Assembly: GCF_904061905.1 (NCBI RefSeq)
Contig: NZ_CAJFCI010000058.1
Location: 1-48,555, forward strand
Direction of reading: 5' to 3'
Length of the DNA: 48,555 nt
Source of the DNA: Zestomonas carbonaria
Lineage (GTDB): Bacteria > Pseudomonadota > Gammaproteobacteria > Pseudomonadales > Pseudomonadaceae
Position numbers and translations under genes: made by a program. The notes beneath the pieces are model-generated. The model had not been told where the DNA came from. It ran no database searches and saw only the letters and a list, made by a program, of their open reading frames with translations. This document shows positions 42,817 to 48,555 of this stretch, piece by piece (the stretch's first letter is position 1; each line of letters opens with the position of its first letter).

Positions 42817-44004
42817 TCAGTCGTCGAGCAGGTCTAGGGTCTCCAGGGCGATCTGCCGTTCCTCGTCGGTCGGCACCACCAGCACGCGTGGATGGCCGGT
42901 CGCCTGGATCTCTCCACCGGTGCCGCGCACGCAGCGTTCGTTGGCGGTTTCGTCCAGGGCCAGGCCGAGCAGTCGCAGGTGGGCCACGGTCTTGCTGCGG
43001 ATCAGGGGCGAATTCTCGCCGATTCCGCCGGTGAAGATCAGCCCGTCGAGATGCGGCAGCGCGCAGCTCATCGCCGCCAGGGACTTGGCCAGGCGGTAGC
43101 AGAACACCTCGATGGCCAGGGTTGCGCCGGCGTGGCCATCGGCGCGCGCCTGCTCCAGGCTGCGCATGTCGTTGGATAACCCGGACAGGCCGAGCAGGCC
43201 GCTCTCGTGGTTGAGCAGGCGTTCGATGCGCGCCAGGTCCCAGCCCAGGGTGCGCGCCAGGTGGCTGTGCAGGTTGGGGTCGACGTCGCCGCTGCGGGTG
43301 CCCATCACCAGGCCCTCCAGCGGGGTCAGGCCCATGCTGGTGTCGCGGCTCCGGCCGTCGACGATGGCGCAGGTCGAGCAGCCGTTGCCGAGGTGCGCCG
43401 ACAGCCAGTTGCTGGCCTCGAACGGCAGCCCGGCCAGTTCCGCCGCGCGCTGGCCGACGTAGTGGTGGCTGGTGCCGTGGAAGCCGTAGCGGCGCAGGCC
43501 GTGATCGCGGTACAGCACTTCCGGCAGGGCGTAGCGGTAGGCGTGTTCGGGCAGGGTCTGGTGGAAGGCGGTGTCGAATACCGCGACCTGCGGCAGGTCC
43601 GGGTAGACCTCGATCGCCGCCTCGATGCCGAGCAGGTTGGCCGGGTTGTGCAGCGGGGCGAGCGGCGCGACGGCGCGGATCGCCTCGAGTACCTCGGCGT
43701 CGATGCGCTGGGCGGCGGTGAAGTGTTCGCCGCCATGCACCACGCGGTGGCCGATCCCGTGCAGCAGGCCGCCACTGGCTTCCCGCACCAGTGGCAGCAG
43801 GTGGGCGAGGGCGGCGCTGTGTCCGGCGTGGGGGATCGCCAGGCAGTCTTTCTCGTCGCCGCGCCGCCAGCGCAGCACCGCCTCGGGCTGGCCGAGGCGT
43901 TCGGCGATGCCGCTCAGGGGGAACTGCGCCTGCGCTTCGCCGACCAGGGCGAACTTGATCGACGAGCTGCCGCAGTTGATGACCAGGATGTTGCGTGCCG
44001 GCAT
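42817..44004 (-). CDS. ackA: Acetate kinase
   Basis: The 395-residue kinase makes acetate and ATP from acetyl phosphate. [11 protein letters not shown] at the start, [31 protein letters not shown] and [13 protein letters not shown] are the classic motifs. AGGAAG precedes the ATG at 44004; the open frame to 44166 is an out-of-phase extension over the DUF3565 gene. It begins two bases after the DUF3565 stop, so the two genes are translationally coupled. Confidence 0.96.
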   Translation of the reverse strand: MPARNILVINCGSSSIKFALVGEAQAQFPLSGIAERLGQPEAVLRWRRGDEKDCLAIPHAGHSAALAHLLPLVREASGGLLHGIGHRVVHGGEHFTAAQRIDAEVLEAIRAVAPLAPLHNPANLLGIEAAIEVYPDLPQVAVFDTAFHQTLPEHAYRYALPEVLYRDHGLRRYGFHGTSHHYVGQRAAELAGLPFEASNWLSAHLGNGCSTCAIVDGRSRDTSMGLTPLEGLVMGTRSGDVDPNLHSHLARTLGWDLARIERLLNHESGLLGLSGLSNDMRSLEQARADGHAGATLAIEVFCYRLAKSLAAMSCALPHLDGLIFTGGIGENSPLIRSKTVAHLRLLGLALDETANERCVRGTGGEIQATGHPRVLVVPTDEERQIALETLDLLDD

Positions 44005-44006
44005 GT

Positions 44007-44282
44007 TCAGTCTTCCTTGTGTGTCTCTTGGGCGCACCAGCCGCAGGCGAAGGCCTCGCCGATCCGCGCGGCGCGCTGCTCGGCGTCCTCCACCCAGGGC
44101 CGCGACTGCCAGGGTGGCAGATGGCGCAGGTGTTGGGTATGTCCGCAGGACAATACGGCCACCCAATGGCCGTCCTCGTCCCGGCGGAAGCCGACGATAT
44201 GGGCGCCGGGCCGTCCGTCCGCGCGCGGGTCGCTTTCACCCGGGGGCTTGGTTAGACTTGCTCGTTCAACATTCTTTCGCAA
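44007..44282 (-). CDS. DUF3565 protein, start codon unclear
   Basis: The C-terminal about 65 residues match the DUF3565 family: [37 protein letters not shown] and FACGWCAQ. The Cys/His pattern (CGH, CGWC) could bind a metal. Function unknown. The odd point is the start: no in-frame ATG or GTG exists ahead of the conserved part, only a TTG at 44282 (used here, 91 codons) and an ATC at 44198. A GTG at 44239 is one frame off. Either a rare start is used or a small change broke the 5' end. It overlaps the space needed for the slyD promoter if TTG is right. Confidence 0.6.
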   Translation of the reverse strand: MRKNVERASLTKPPGESDPRADGRPGAHIVGFRRDEDGHWVAVLSCGHTQHLRHLPPWQSRPWVEDAEQRAARIGEAFACGWCAQETHKED

Positions 44283-44294
44283 AGGTCCACCCCC

Positions 44295-44780
44295 ATGCAG
44301 ATCGCCGCCAACAAGGCCGTGTCCATCGACTATACCCTCACCAACGACGCCGGCGAGGTGATCGACAGTTCCGCTGGTGGCGCGCCGCTGGTGTACCTGC
44401 ACGGCGCTGGCAACATCATCGTCGGCCTGGAGAAGGCGCTGACCGGCAAGCAGGCCGGCGACGAGGTGGATGTCAGCATCGATCCGGAAGAGGCTTACGG
44501 CGAATACAGCGCCGAGCTGGTCAGCACCCTGAACCGCAGCCTGTTCGAAGGCGTCGACGTGCTGGAAGTGGGCATGCAGTTCCATGCTTCGGCTCCGAAC
44601 GGCGGCATGCAGATCGTCACCATCCGCGACATCGACGGCGAGGACATCACCGTCGACGGCAACCACCCGCTGGCCGGCCAGCGCCTGAACTTCAAGGTCA
44701 AGGTGGTGAACGTGCGCGATGCCAGCGACGAAGAAATCGCCCATGGCCACATCCATGGCGAAGGTGGTCATCACCACTGA
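44295..44780 (+). CDS. slyD: FKBP-type peptidyl-prolyl isomerase SlyD
   Basis: The 161-residue protein has the FKBP split by an insert-in-flap domain (about 70-125) as in SlyD, with the terminal metal-binding run GHIHGEGGHHH. FKBP features are YTLTNDAGEVIDSS and AGNIIVGLEKALTGKQAGDE. It speeds proline isomerisation and may handle nickel through the His tail. It is divergent from the DUF3565-ackA-pta operon. A weak AAAGG lies before the ATG. A terminator is located 160 bases beyond the stop. Confidence 0.95.
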   Translation: MQIAANKAVSIDYTLTNDAGEVIDSSAGGAPLVYLHGAGNIIVGLEKALTGKQAGDEVDVSIDPEEAYGEYSAELVSTLNRSLFEGVDVLEVGMQFHASAPNGGMQIVTIRDIDGEDITVDGNHPLAGQRLNFKVKVVNVRDASDEEIAHGHIHGEGGHHH

Positions 44781-44853
44781 GTCCCCGGCTCTCCCGGAGA
44801 GCCTAGGGGCCCTCGTATCCACGGGGGCGATGAGCTGAAACGATGCGCCTGGG

Positions 44854-44888
44854 CTTCCGGCGTCCCCGCGAGAGCGGGCATCCGGAAG
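44854..44888. repeat. Inverted repeat with CCCCGCG core
   Basis: CTTCCGG (44854-44860) pairs with CCGGAAG (44882-44888) and encloses CCCCGC/GAGCGGG. It resembles the elements after pta and lies in the slyD-gpx gap. Confidence 0.65.
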
Positions 44889-44938
44889 TCGGCCAGGCCG
44901 AGCAGTCTCCCGTCGAACTGCTAAGCTCAAACGACCGG

Positions 44939-44963
44939 AAAGGCGCCCTCGGGCGCCTTTTTT
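44939..44963 (+). terminator. Rho-independent terminator after slyD, close to the gpx start
   Basis: AAAGGCGCCC (44939-44948) pairs with GGGCGCCTTT (44951-44960), with T continuing to 44963. Only 21 bases remain to the glutathione peroxidase ATG. Confidence 0.92.
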
Positions 44964-44984
44964 GTCCGCCATGGGGAGATCGAC

Positions 44985-45467
44985 ATGAGTGCCTTTCACG
45001 ACATCAATCTACACGCGCTGGACGGTCAGGACCTGTCGCTGGCGCCGTTCAAGGGGCAGGTGGTGCTGGTGGTGAATGTCGCGTCGAAATGTGGTTTGAC
45101 GCCACAGTACGCCGGCCTGGAAAACCTCTACCAGCAGTACCGTGACCGTGGTTTCAGCGTGCTCGGGCTGCCGTGCAACCAGTTCGCCGGCCAGGAGCCG
45201 GGCACGGAAGAGGAAATCCGCGAGTTCTGCAGCCTCAACTACGGAGTTACCTTCCCGCTCTCCAGCAAGCTGGAGGTCAACGGGCCGGGCCGCCATCCGT
45301 TGTATCGCCTGCTGGCCGGCGAGGGCGCGGAGTTTCCCGGCGACATCACCTGGAACTTCGAGAAATTCCTGGTCGGCAAGGACGGCCGCGTGCTGGCGCG
45401 CTTCTCGCCACGCACCGCGCCGGACGATGCGGCGCTGATCCAGGCGATCGAGAAAGCCCTGGCCTGA
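44985..45467 (+). CDS. Glutathione peroxidase-family thiol peroxidase
   Basis: The 160-residue protein has Cys36 in ASKCGLTPQY, Gln70 in NQFAGQEPG and Trp123/Asn124 in TWNFEKFLV, the catalytic tetrad. Cys82 in FCSLNYGVTFP lies where the resolving Cys of thioredoxin-dependent forms sits, so it may use thioredoxin instead of glutathione. No signal peptide: cytoplasmic. GGGGAG precedes the ATG. Its promoter is unclear because a strong terminator lies 21 bases upstream. Confidence 0.95.
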   Translation: MSAFHDINLHALDGQDLSLAPFKGQVVLVVNVASKCGLTPQYAGLENLYQQYRDRGFSVLGLPCNQFAGQEPGTEEEIREFCSLNYGVTFPLSSKLEVNGPGRHPLYRLLAGEGAEFPGDITWNFEKFLVGKDGRVLARFSPRTAPDDAALIQAIEKALA

Positions 45468-45473
45468 ATCGCG

Positions 45474-45501
45474 TGCTCCCGGCCGGCAGCGGTCGGGAGC
45501 A
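45474..45501 (+). terminator. Hairpin after glutathione peroxidase gene
   Basis: TGCTCCCG (45474-45481) pairs with CGGGAGCA (45494-45501), loop 12 bases, seven bases after the stop. The T content after it is low, so termination is likely weak. Confidence 0.5.
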
Positions 45502-45542
45502 GGCCATTTGCGCCAATCTGTCCCGCCTTTCCTTCCCTTCGC

Positions 45543-45572
45543 TTGTTGGCTGTTCCTCTCGTCGGCTTATAT
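45543..45572 (+). promoter_or_regulatory. Candidate sigma-70 promoter of the nitroreductase gene
   Basis: TTGTTG (45543-45548) and TTATAT (45567-45572) are 18 bases apart and 27 bases before the ATG. Confidence 0.5.
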
Positions 45573-45598
45573 GGATGCCTTGCCCGAGGAGTCCGCCG

Positions 45599-46336
45599 AT
45601 GACCAGCTTCCCCACCGACGAGCCCGTCGCCCAGGCATCGCCCACGGCCCTGCGCGCGCTGATCGAAAGCCGCCGCGCGGTGCGCCGCTTCACCGCCGAG
45701 CCGGTGCCCGACGCGGTGATCCGCGATTGCCTGGAAATGGCCGTGCTCGCGCCCAGTTCCTGCAACCTGCAGCCGTGGAGCTTCCAGGTGATCCGCGACC
45801 CGGCGCTGCTCGCACGCCTGCACCCGGTATGCCTGGGCCAGAACGCCGCCAGGGTGCCACTGCTGATCGCCGTGCTGGCGCGCCCGGATACCTGGCGCGA
45901 AGCCTGCGACAACATCCTCGAATACTGGCCGGAAGAGCAGGTGCCGGCACCGGTACGCGCCTTCTACTCCGGCACGGCGCAGTTCCAGTACAACCAGGGG
46001 CCGCTGGGCCTGCTCGGGCTGTTCAAGCGCCTGCTGGTGCGGGTGGTCGGCCTGCGCAAGGCGCTGATGCGCCGACCCAACAGCCTGGCCGAGATGCGCA
46101 TCTGGGCGGTGAAATCCACCGCGCTGGCGGCGGGGAACCTGATGCTGGCGTTCCAGAGCCACGGCTACGCCACCTGCCCGATGGAGGGCTTCGACGAAGT
46201 GCGCCTGCGCAAGGTGCTGGACATTCCGCGTCGCGCTATTCCGGTCATGATTCTCGCTGTCGGGCGGCAGGGGGAGCGGGGCGTTTACAACCCGAGGCTG
46301 CGGTTTCCGCTGGAGCGGCATGTGAGTTGGTTGTGA
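45599..46336 (+). CDS. Nitroreductase-family oxidoreductase
   Basis: The 245-residue flavoprotein has the start pattern LIESRRAVRRFTAEPV and LAPSSCNLQPW for FMN binding, and the end RAIPVMILAVGRQGE. It would use NAD(P)H to reduce nitro compounds or quinones. A central insertion (about 110-160, EYWPEEQVP and GLFKRLLVRVVG) is larger than in simple NfsB-type enzymes. GAGGAG precedes the ATG. Neighbouring redox genes (peroxidase, old yellow enzyme) suggest a detoxification region. Substrate unknown. Confidence 0.9.
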   Translation: MTSFPTDEPVAQASPTALRALIESRRAVRRFTAEPVPDAVIRDCLEMAVLAPSSCNLQPWSFQVIRDPALLARLHPVCLGQNAARVPLLIAVLARPDTWREACDNILEYWPEEQVPAPVRAFYSGTAQFQYNQGPLGLLGLFKRLLVRVVGLRKALMRRPNSLAEMRIWAVKSTALAAGNLMLAFQSHGYATCPMEGFDEVRLRKVLDIPRRAIPVMILAVGRQGERGVYNPRLRFPLERHVSWL

Positions 46337-46382
46337 GGGGGGGGATTGTGTGGGTGTGACAGGTTTGAGGAATGGTTGAGCT

Positions 46383-46512
46383 CCGCCCCTCACCCCAGCC
46401 CTCTCCGGGAGGGAGAGGGAGCCTGTCCGTGCTTCAGGTTGAGCACGTGCCAAACCGGCAACACCTAGCAAGTCCCCTCTCCCCCTGGGAGAGGGTTAGG
46501 GTGAGGGGCGGA
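46383..46512. repeat. Composite intergenic palindromic repeat, complete copy
   Basis: It begins CCGCCCCTCACCCC, ends GGGTTAGGGTGAGGGGCGGA and carries GGTTGAGCACGTGC inside, as does the element at 48429-48555. With the short repeat at 46551 it fills the 313-base gap 46337-46649. Confidence 0.88.
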
Positions 46513-46550
46513 CTGTCCATAGACGTCAACCGTCCAAGCCACCACCCCGT

Positions 46551-46572
46551 CCCCGGATTACATCCGGGCTAC
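46551..46572. repeat. CCCGGATTACATCCGGGCTA repeat, inverted copy
   Basis: This is the inverse orientation of the repeat at 32266 and 39336. Confidence 0.8.
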
Positions 46573-46627
46573 CCTGCTCCCGATATCCCCCAATCACCAA
46601 GATCAATGATGCTGTCCAGGACGAGAC

Positions 46628-46635
46628 GACCGGTC
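46628..46635. promoter_or_regulatory. GACCGGTC palindrome before the TetR gene
   Basis: GACGACCGGTC (46625-46635) lies 14 bases before the TetR ATG. Its reverse form GACCGGTCGTC occurs again before the next gene. E. coli NemR sites also carry GACC/GGTC half-sites, though with a spacer. Confidence 0.6.
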
Positions 46636-46649
46636 ATATCCTGCCCGGC

Positions 46650-47240
46650 ATGAACACCAGCACTCGACTCGACAAGCGTGACCTGATCCTCGCCAAGGGC
46701 GCCGAGGTGATGACCCGTCGTGGTTATCACGGTACCGGCGTTCAGGAGATCGTCCAGGCCGCCGGCATTCCCAAGGGCTCCTTCTATCACTACTTCGCCA
46801 GCAAGGAGGACTTCGCCCTGCAGGCCCTGGAACACGTCTACACGCCGCGCCTGGCGCGTTATGCGCAGGCCCTGGGCGATACGCGGCTGAGCCCGCGGGC
46901 GCGCATCCTCGGTTACTACCGCGAGCTGCTGGCGCATTTCGAGAGCCAGGAGAAGCTCGAGTACCACTGCTTCATCGGCAGCCTGAGCTTCGAGATGGCC
47001 GAGCTGCTGCCGGCCATCGGCGAACGGGTGGAGGAGGTCCTGCAGAGCTCGGTGAACATCCTCCAGCGTTGCCTGGAAGAAGCCCAGGCCGCTGGGGAGC
47101 TGCCCGCCGGGGAAGACTGCGCCAACCTCGCCAGCTTCATCGCCAACGCCTGGCAGGGTGTGCTGACCCGTCTCAAGGTCGGCAGCACCGCGCCCATGCA
47201 CGACTTCGTGGAACGCCTGGAGCGCCTGCTGCAGGCCTGA
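46650..47240 (+). CDS. TetR-family regulator, NemR-like
   Basis: The 196-residue protein has a TetR helix-turn-helix (about 12-55; GVQEIVQAAGIPKGSFYHYF). In the ligand domain Cys107 in YHCFIGSLSFEMAE sits where NemR of E. coli has its electrophile-sensing Cys106. The gene directly precedes an old yellow enzyme gene by 51 bases, as nemR precedes nemA. It likely represses both genes until quinones or aldehydes modify it; this is inferred from the family. Two other Cys residues (141, 157) are present. Confidence 0.88.
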   Translation: MNTSTRLDKRDLILAKGAEVMTRRGYHGTGVQEIVQAAGIPKGSFYHYFASKEDFALQALEHVYTPRLARYAQALGDTRLSPRARILGYYRELLAHFESQEKLEYHCFIGSLSFEMAELLPAIGERVEEVLQSSVNILQRCLEEAQAAGELPAGEDCANLASFIANAWQGVLTRLKVGSTAPMHDFVERLERLLQA

Positions 47241-47253
47241 TTATTCGAAACCC

Positions 47254-47263
47254 CGACCGGTCG
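47254..47263. promoter_or_regulatory. CGACCGGTCG palindrome before the old yellow enzyme gene
   Basis: The 10-bp palindrome, followed by TC, lies 28 bases before the ATG. It shares 11 bases with the site before the TetR gene, in opposite orientation, so the repressor may act at both places. Confidence 0.6.
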
Positions 47264-47291
47264 TCGTCCGGCCGGCATTCAGGAGACCCGC

Positions 47292-48398
47292 ATGACCGTA
47301 CAAGCCCTGTTCGAGCCCTTCCGCCTCGGCGACCTGGAGCTGCCGACCCGCGTGGTGATGGCGCCGATGACCCGCAGCTTCTCGCCGGGCGGCGTGCCCA
47401 ACGCCAAGGTGGTCGAGTACTACCGTCGCCGCGCCGCCGCCGGTGTCGGCCTGATCGTCACCGAAGGCACCACGGTTGGCCACAAGGCTTCCAACGGCTA
47501 CCCGCACGTGCCGCGCTTCTACGGCGACGACGCCCTGGCCGGCTGGAAACAGGTGGTCGACGCGGTGCATGCCGAAGGCGGCAAGATCGTCCCGCAACTC
47601 TGGCACGTCGGCGCGGTGCGTCGCCTGGGTGTCGAGCCGGACGCCAGCGTTCCCGGCTACGGCCCGACCGGCAAGGTCAAGGACGGCGTCGAGCTGGTCC
47701 ACGAGATGACCCAGCAGGACATCGACGAAACGATCGCCGCCTTCGCCCAGGCCGCCCGCGACGCCAAGGCCATCGGCATGGACGGCGTCGAGATCCACGG
47801 CGCCCACGGCTACCTGATCGACCAGTTCTTCTGGGAAGGCAGCAACAAGCGTACCGATGGCTATGGCGGCAGCCTGGCCAACCGCTCGCGCTTCGCCATC
47901 GAACTGATCCGCGCGGTGCGCGCCGCGGTCGGCCCCGACTACCCGATCATCTTCCGTTTCTCGCAGTGGAAGCAGCAGGACTACACCGCCCGCCTGGTGC
48001 AGACCCCGGAGGAGCTGGGCGAATTCCTGGCGCCGCTGGTCGAGGCCGGCGTGGATATCTTCCACTGCTCGACCCGCCGCTTCTGGGAGCCGGAGTTCGA
48101 AGGTTCCGATCTCAACCTGGCCGGCTGGACCCGCAAGCTGACCGGCAAGCCGACCATCACCGTCGGCAGCGTCGGCCTGTCCGGCAGCGAGTTCATGCAG
48201 TTCTTCACCAACACCGAGGAAGTGGCGCAGCCGGCCGGCATCGACGGTCTGCTGGAGCGCCTGAATCGCCAGGAGTTCGACCTAGTGGCGGTCGGTCGCG
48301 CGCTGCTGGTCGATCCGGACTGGGCGCAGAAGGTGCGCGAGGGGCGTCAGGGGGACATCCTGCCGTTCAGTCGTGAGGCGTTGACCAGTCTGGTTTGA
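47292..48398 (+). CDS. Old yellow enzyme-family NADH:flavin oxidoreductase
   Basis: The 368-residue FMN enzyme has a TIM barrel with APMTRSF (24-30), PQLWHVG (101-107), the substrate pair His169 and His172 in IHGAHGYL and Tyr174 as proton donor, then NKRTDGYGGSLANR. It reduces activated C=C bonds, quinones or nitro compounds. AGGAGA precedes the ATG. It is probably induced through the adjacent TetR regulator. In P. aeruginosa a similar enzyme is encoded in the same gene order. Confidence 0.95.
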   Translation: MTVQALFEPFRLGDLELPTRVVMAPMTRSFSPGGVPNAKVVEYYRRRAAAGVGLIVTEGTTVGHKASNGYPHVPRFYGDDALAGWKQVVDAVHAEGGKIVPQLWHVGAVRRLGVEPDASVPGYGPTGKVKDGVELVHEMTQQDIDETIAAFAQAARDAKAIGMDGVEIHGAHGYLIDQFFWEGSNKRTDGYGGSLANRSRFAIELIRAVRAAVGPDYPIIFRFSQWKQQDYTARLVQTPEELGEFLAPLVEAGVDIFHCSTRRFWEPEFEGSDLNLAGWTRKLTGKPTITVGSVGLSGSEFMQFFTNTEEVAQPAGIDGLLERLNRQEFDLVAVGRALLVDPDWAQKVREGRQGDILPFSREALTSLV

Positions 48399-48428
48399 GG
48401 GTGTGGGGAGGTGGGTGGTTTGAATTGA

Positions 48429-48555
48429 CTCCGCCCCTCACCCCAGCCCTCTCCCAGGGGGAGAGGGGACTCGTTCGGAGTTGCGGTTGAGCACGTGCTT
48501 GATCCAACGCTCGGACAGGCTCCCTCTCCCTCCGGGAGAGGGCTGGGGTGAGGGG
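48429..48555. repeat. Composite intergenic palindromic repeat at the right edge
   Basis: CCGCCCCTCACCCCAGCCC to GGGCTGGGGTGAGGGG, with GGTTGAGCACGTGC inside as in the copy at 46383-46512. It may continue past the window. Confidence 0.88.

Noticed and set aside
40415..44239. 1274-codon minus-strand frame across pta and ackA
   Set aside because: It crosses two firm genes out of frame and has no domain; its GTG start is only of interest for the DUF3565 start problem.

Overview
The window is high-GC chromosomal DNA from a gamma-proteobacterium, most likely a Pseudomonas of the P. aeruginosa lineage. This rests on recognisable proteins and on the right half (about 29.6-48.4 kb). That half has a gene order I recall from the PA0827-PA0840 neighbourhood of P. 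aeruginosa PAO1: TetR, alpha/beta hydrolase, PF10118 protein, AraC regulator, metallo-hydrolase, OmpA lipoprotein, acyltransferase, pta, ackA, slyD, glutathione peroxidase, TetR, old yellow enzyme. No rRNA, tRNA, CRISPR array, prophage, integrase or transposase is visible. The gaps between genes are full of small palindromic repeats of several families.

Left third (0-11.6 kb): a complete short-chain polyhydroxyalkanoate (PHB-type) region. phaR (repressor) faces a phasin gene. Divergent from the phasin is a tightly coupled operon (ATGA overlaps) of a DUF3141 Cys-triad alpha/beta hydrolase, a phosphate acetyl/butyryl-transferase and an acetate/butyrate-type kinase. Next comes an AraC regulator divergent from phaB-phaA-phaC, the phbRBAC arrangement known from short-chain PHA-producing pseudomonads. 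PhaC is class I, not the class II enzyme typical of the genus.

Middle (11.6-29.6 kb): a valine/isobutyrate degradation operon (LysR regulator divergent from mmsA, enoyl-CoA hydratase, mmsB, 3-hydroxyisobutyryl-CoA hydrolase, acyl-CoA dehydrogenase). Its product propionyl-CoA could supply 3-hydroxyvalerate units to the PHA pathway. Then xseB-ispA without the usual following dxs, a thiolase divergent from an AlkK-like acyl-CoA ligase, a DUF1302 outer-membrane protein, a DUF1329 protein and a MalT-type LuxR regulator. The last group looks like an uptake and activation module for a hydrophobic acid or terpenoid/steroid-like substrate.

Right (29.6-48.6 kb): the conserved Pseudomonas backbone listed above, with several oddities. 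These include two tandem PF10118 paralogues that share an operator at the same distance upstream, an apparently duplicated avidin-like protein without signal peptide, tandem glycine-zipper OmpA lipoproteins, a DUF3565 gene with no normal start codon, and a NemR-like TetR/old yellow enzyme pair with a GACCGGTC palindrome before each gene.

The best candidate for an under-described system is the DUF3141-phosphotransacylase-kinase operon beside phaR/phaP. It could couple granule-linked acyl transfer to acyl-phosphate and ATP formation. The best regulatory observation is the duplicated AraC-type operator in front of the two PF10118 genes.
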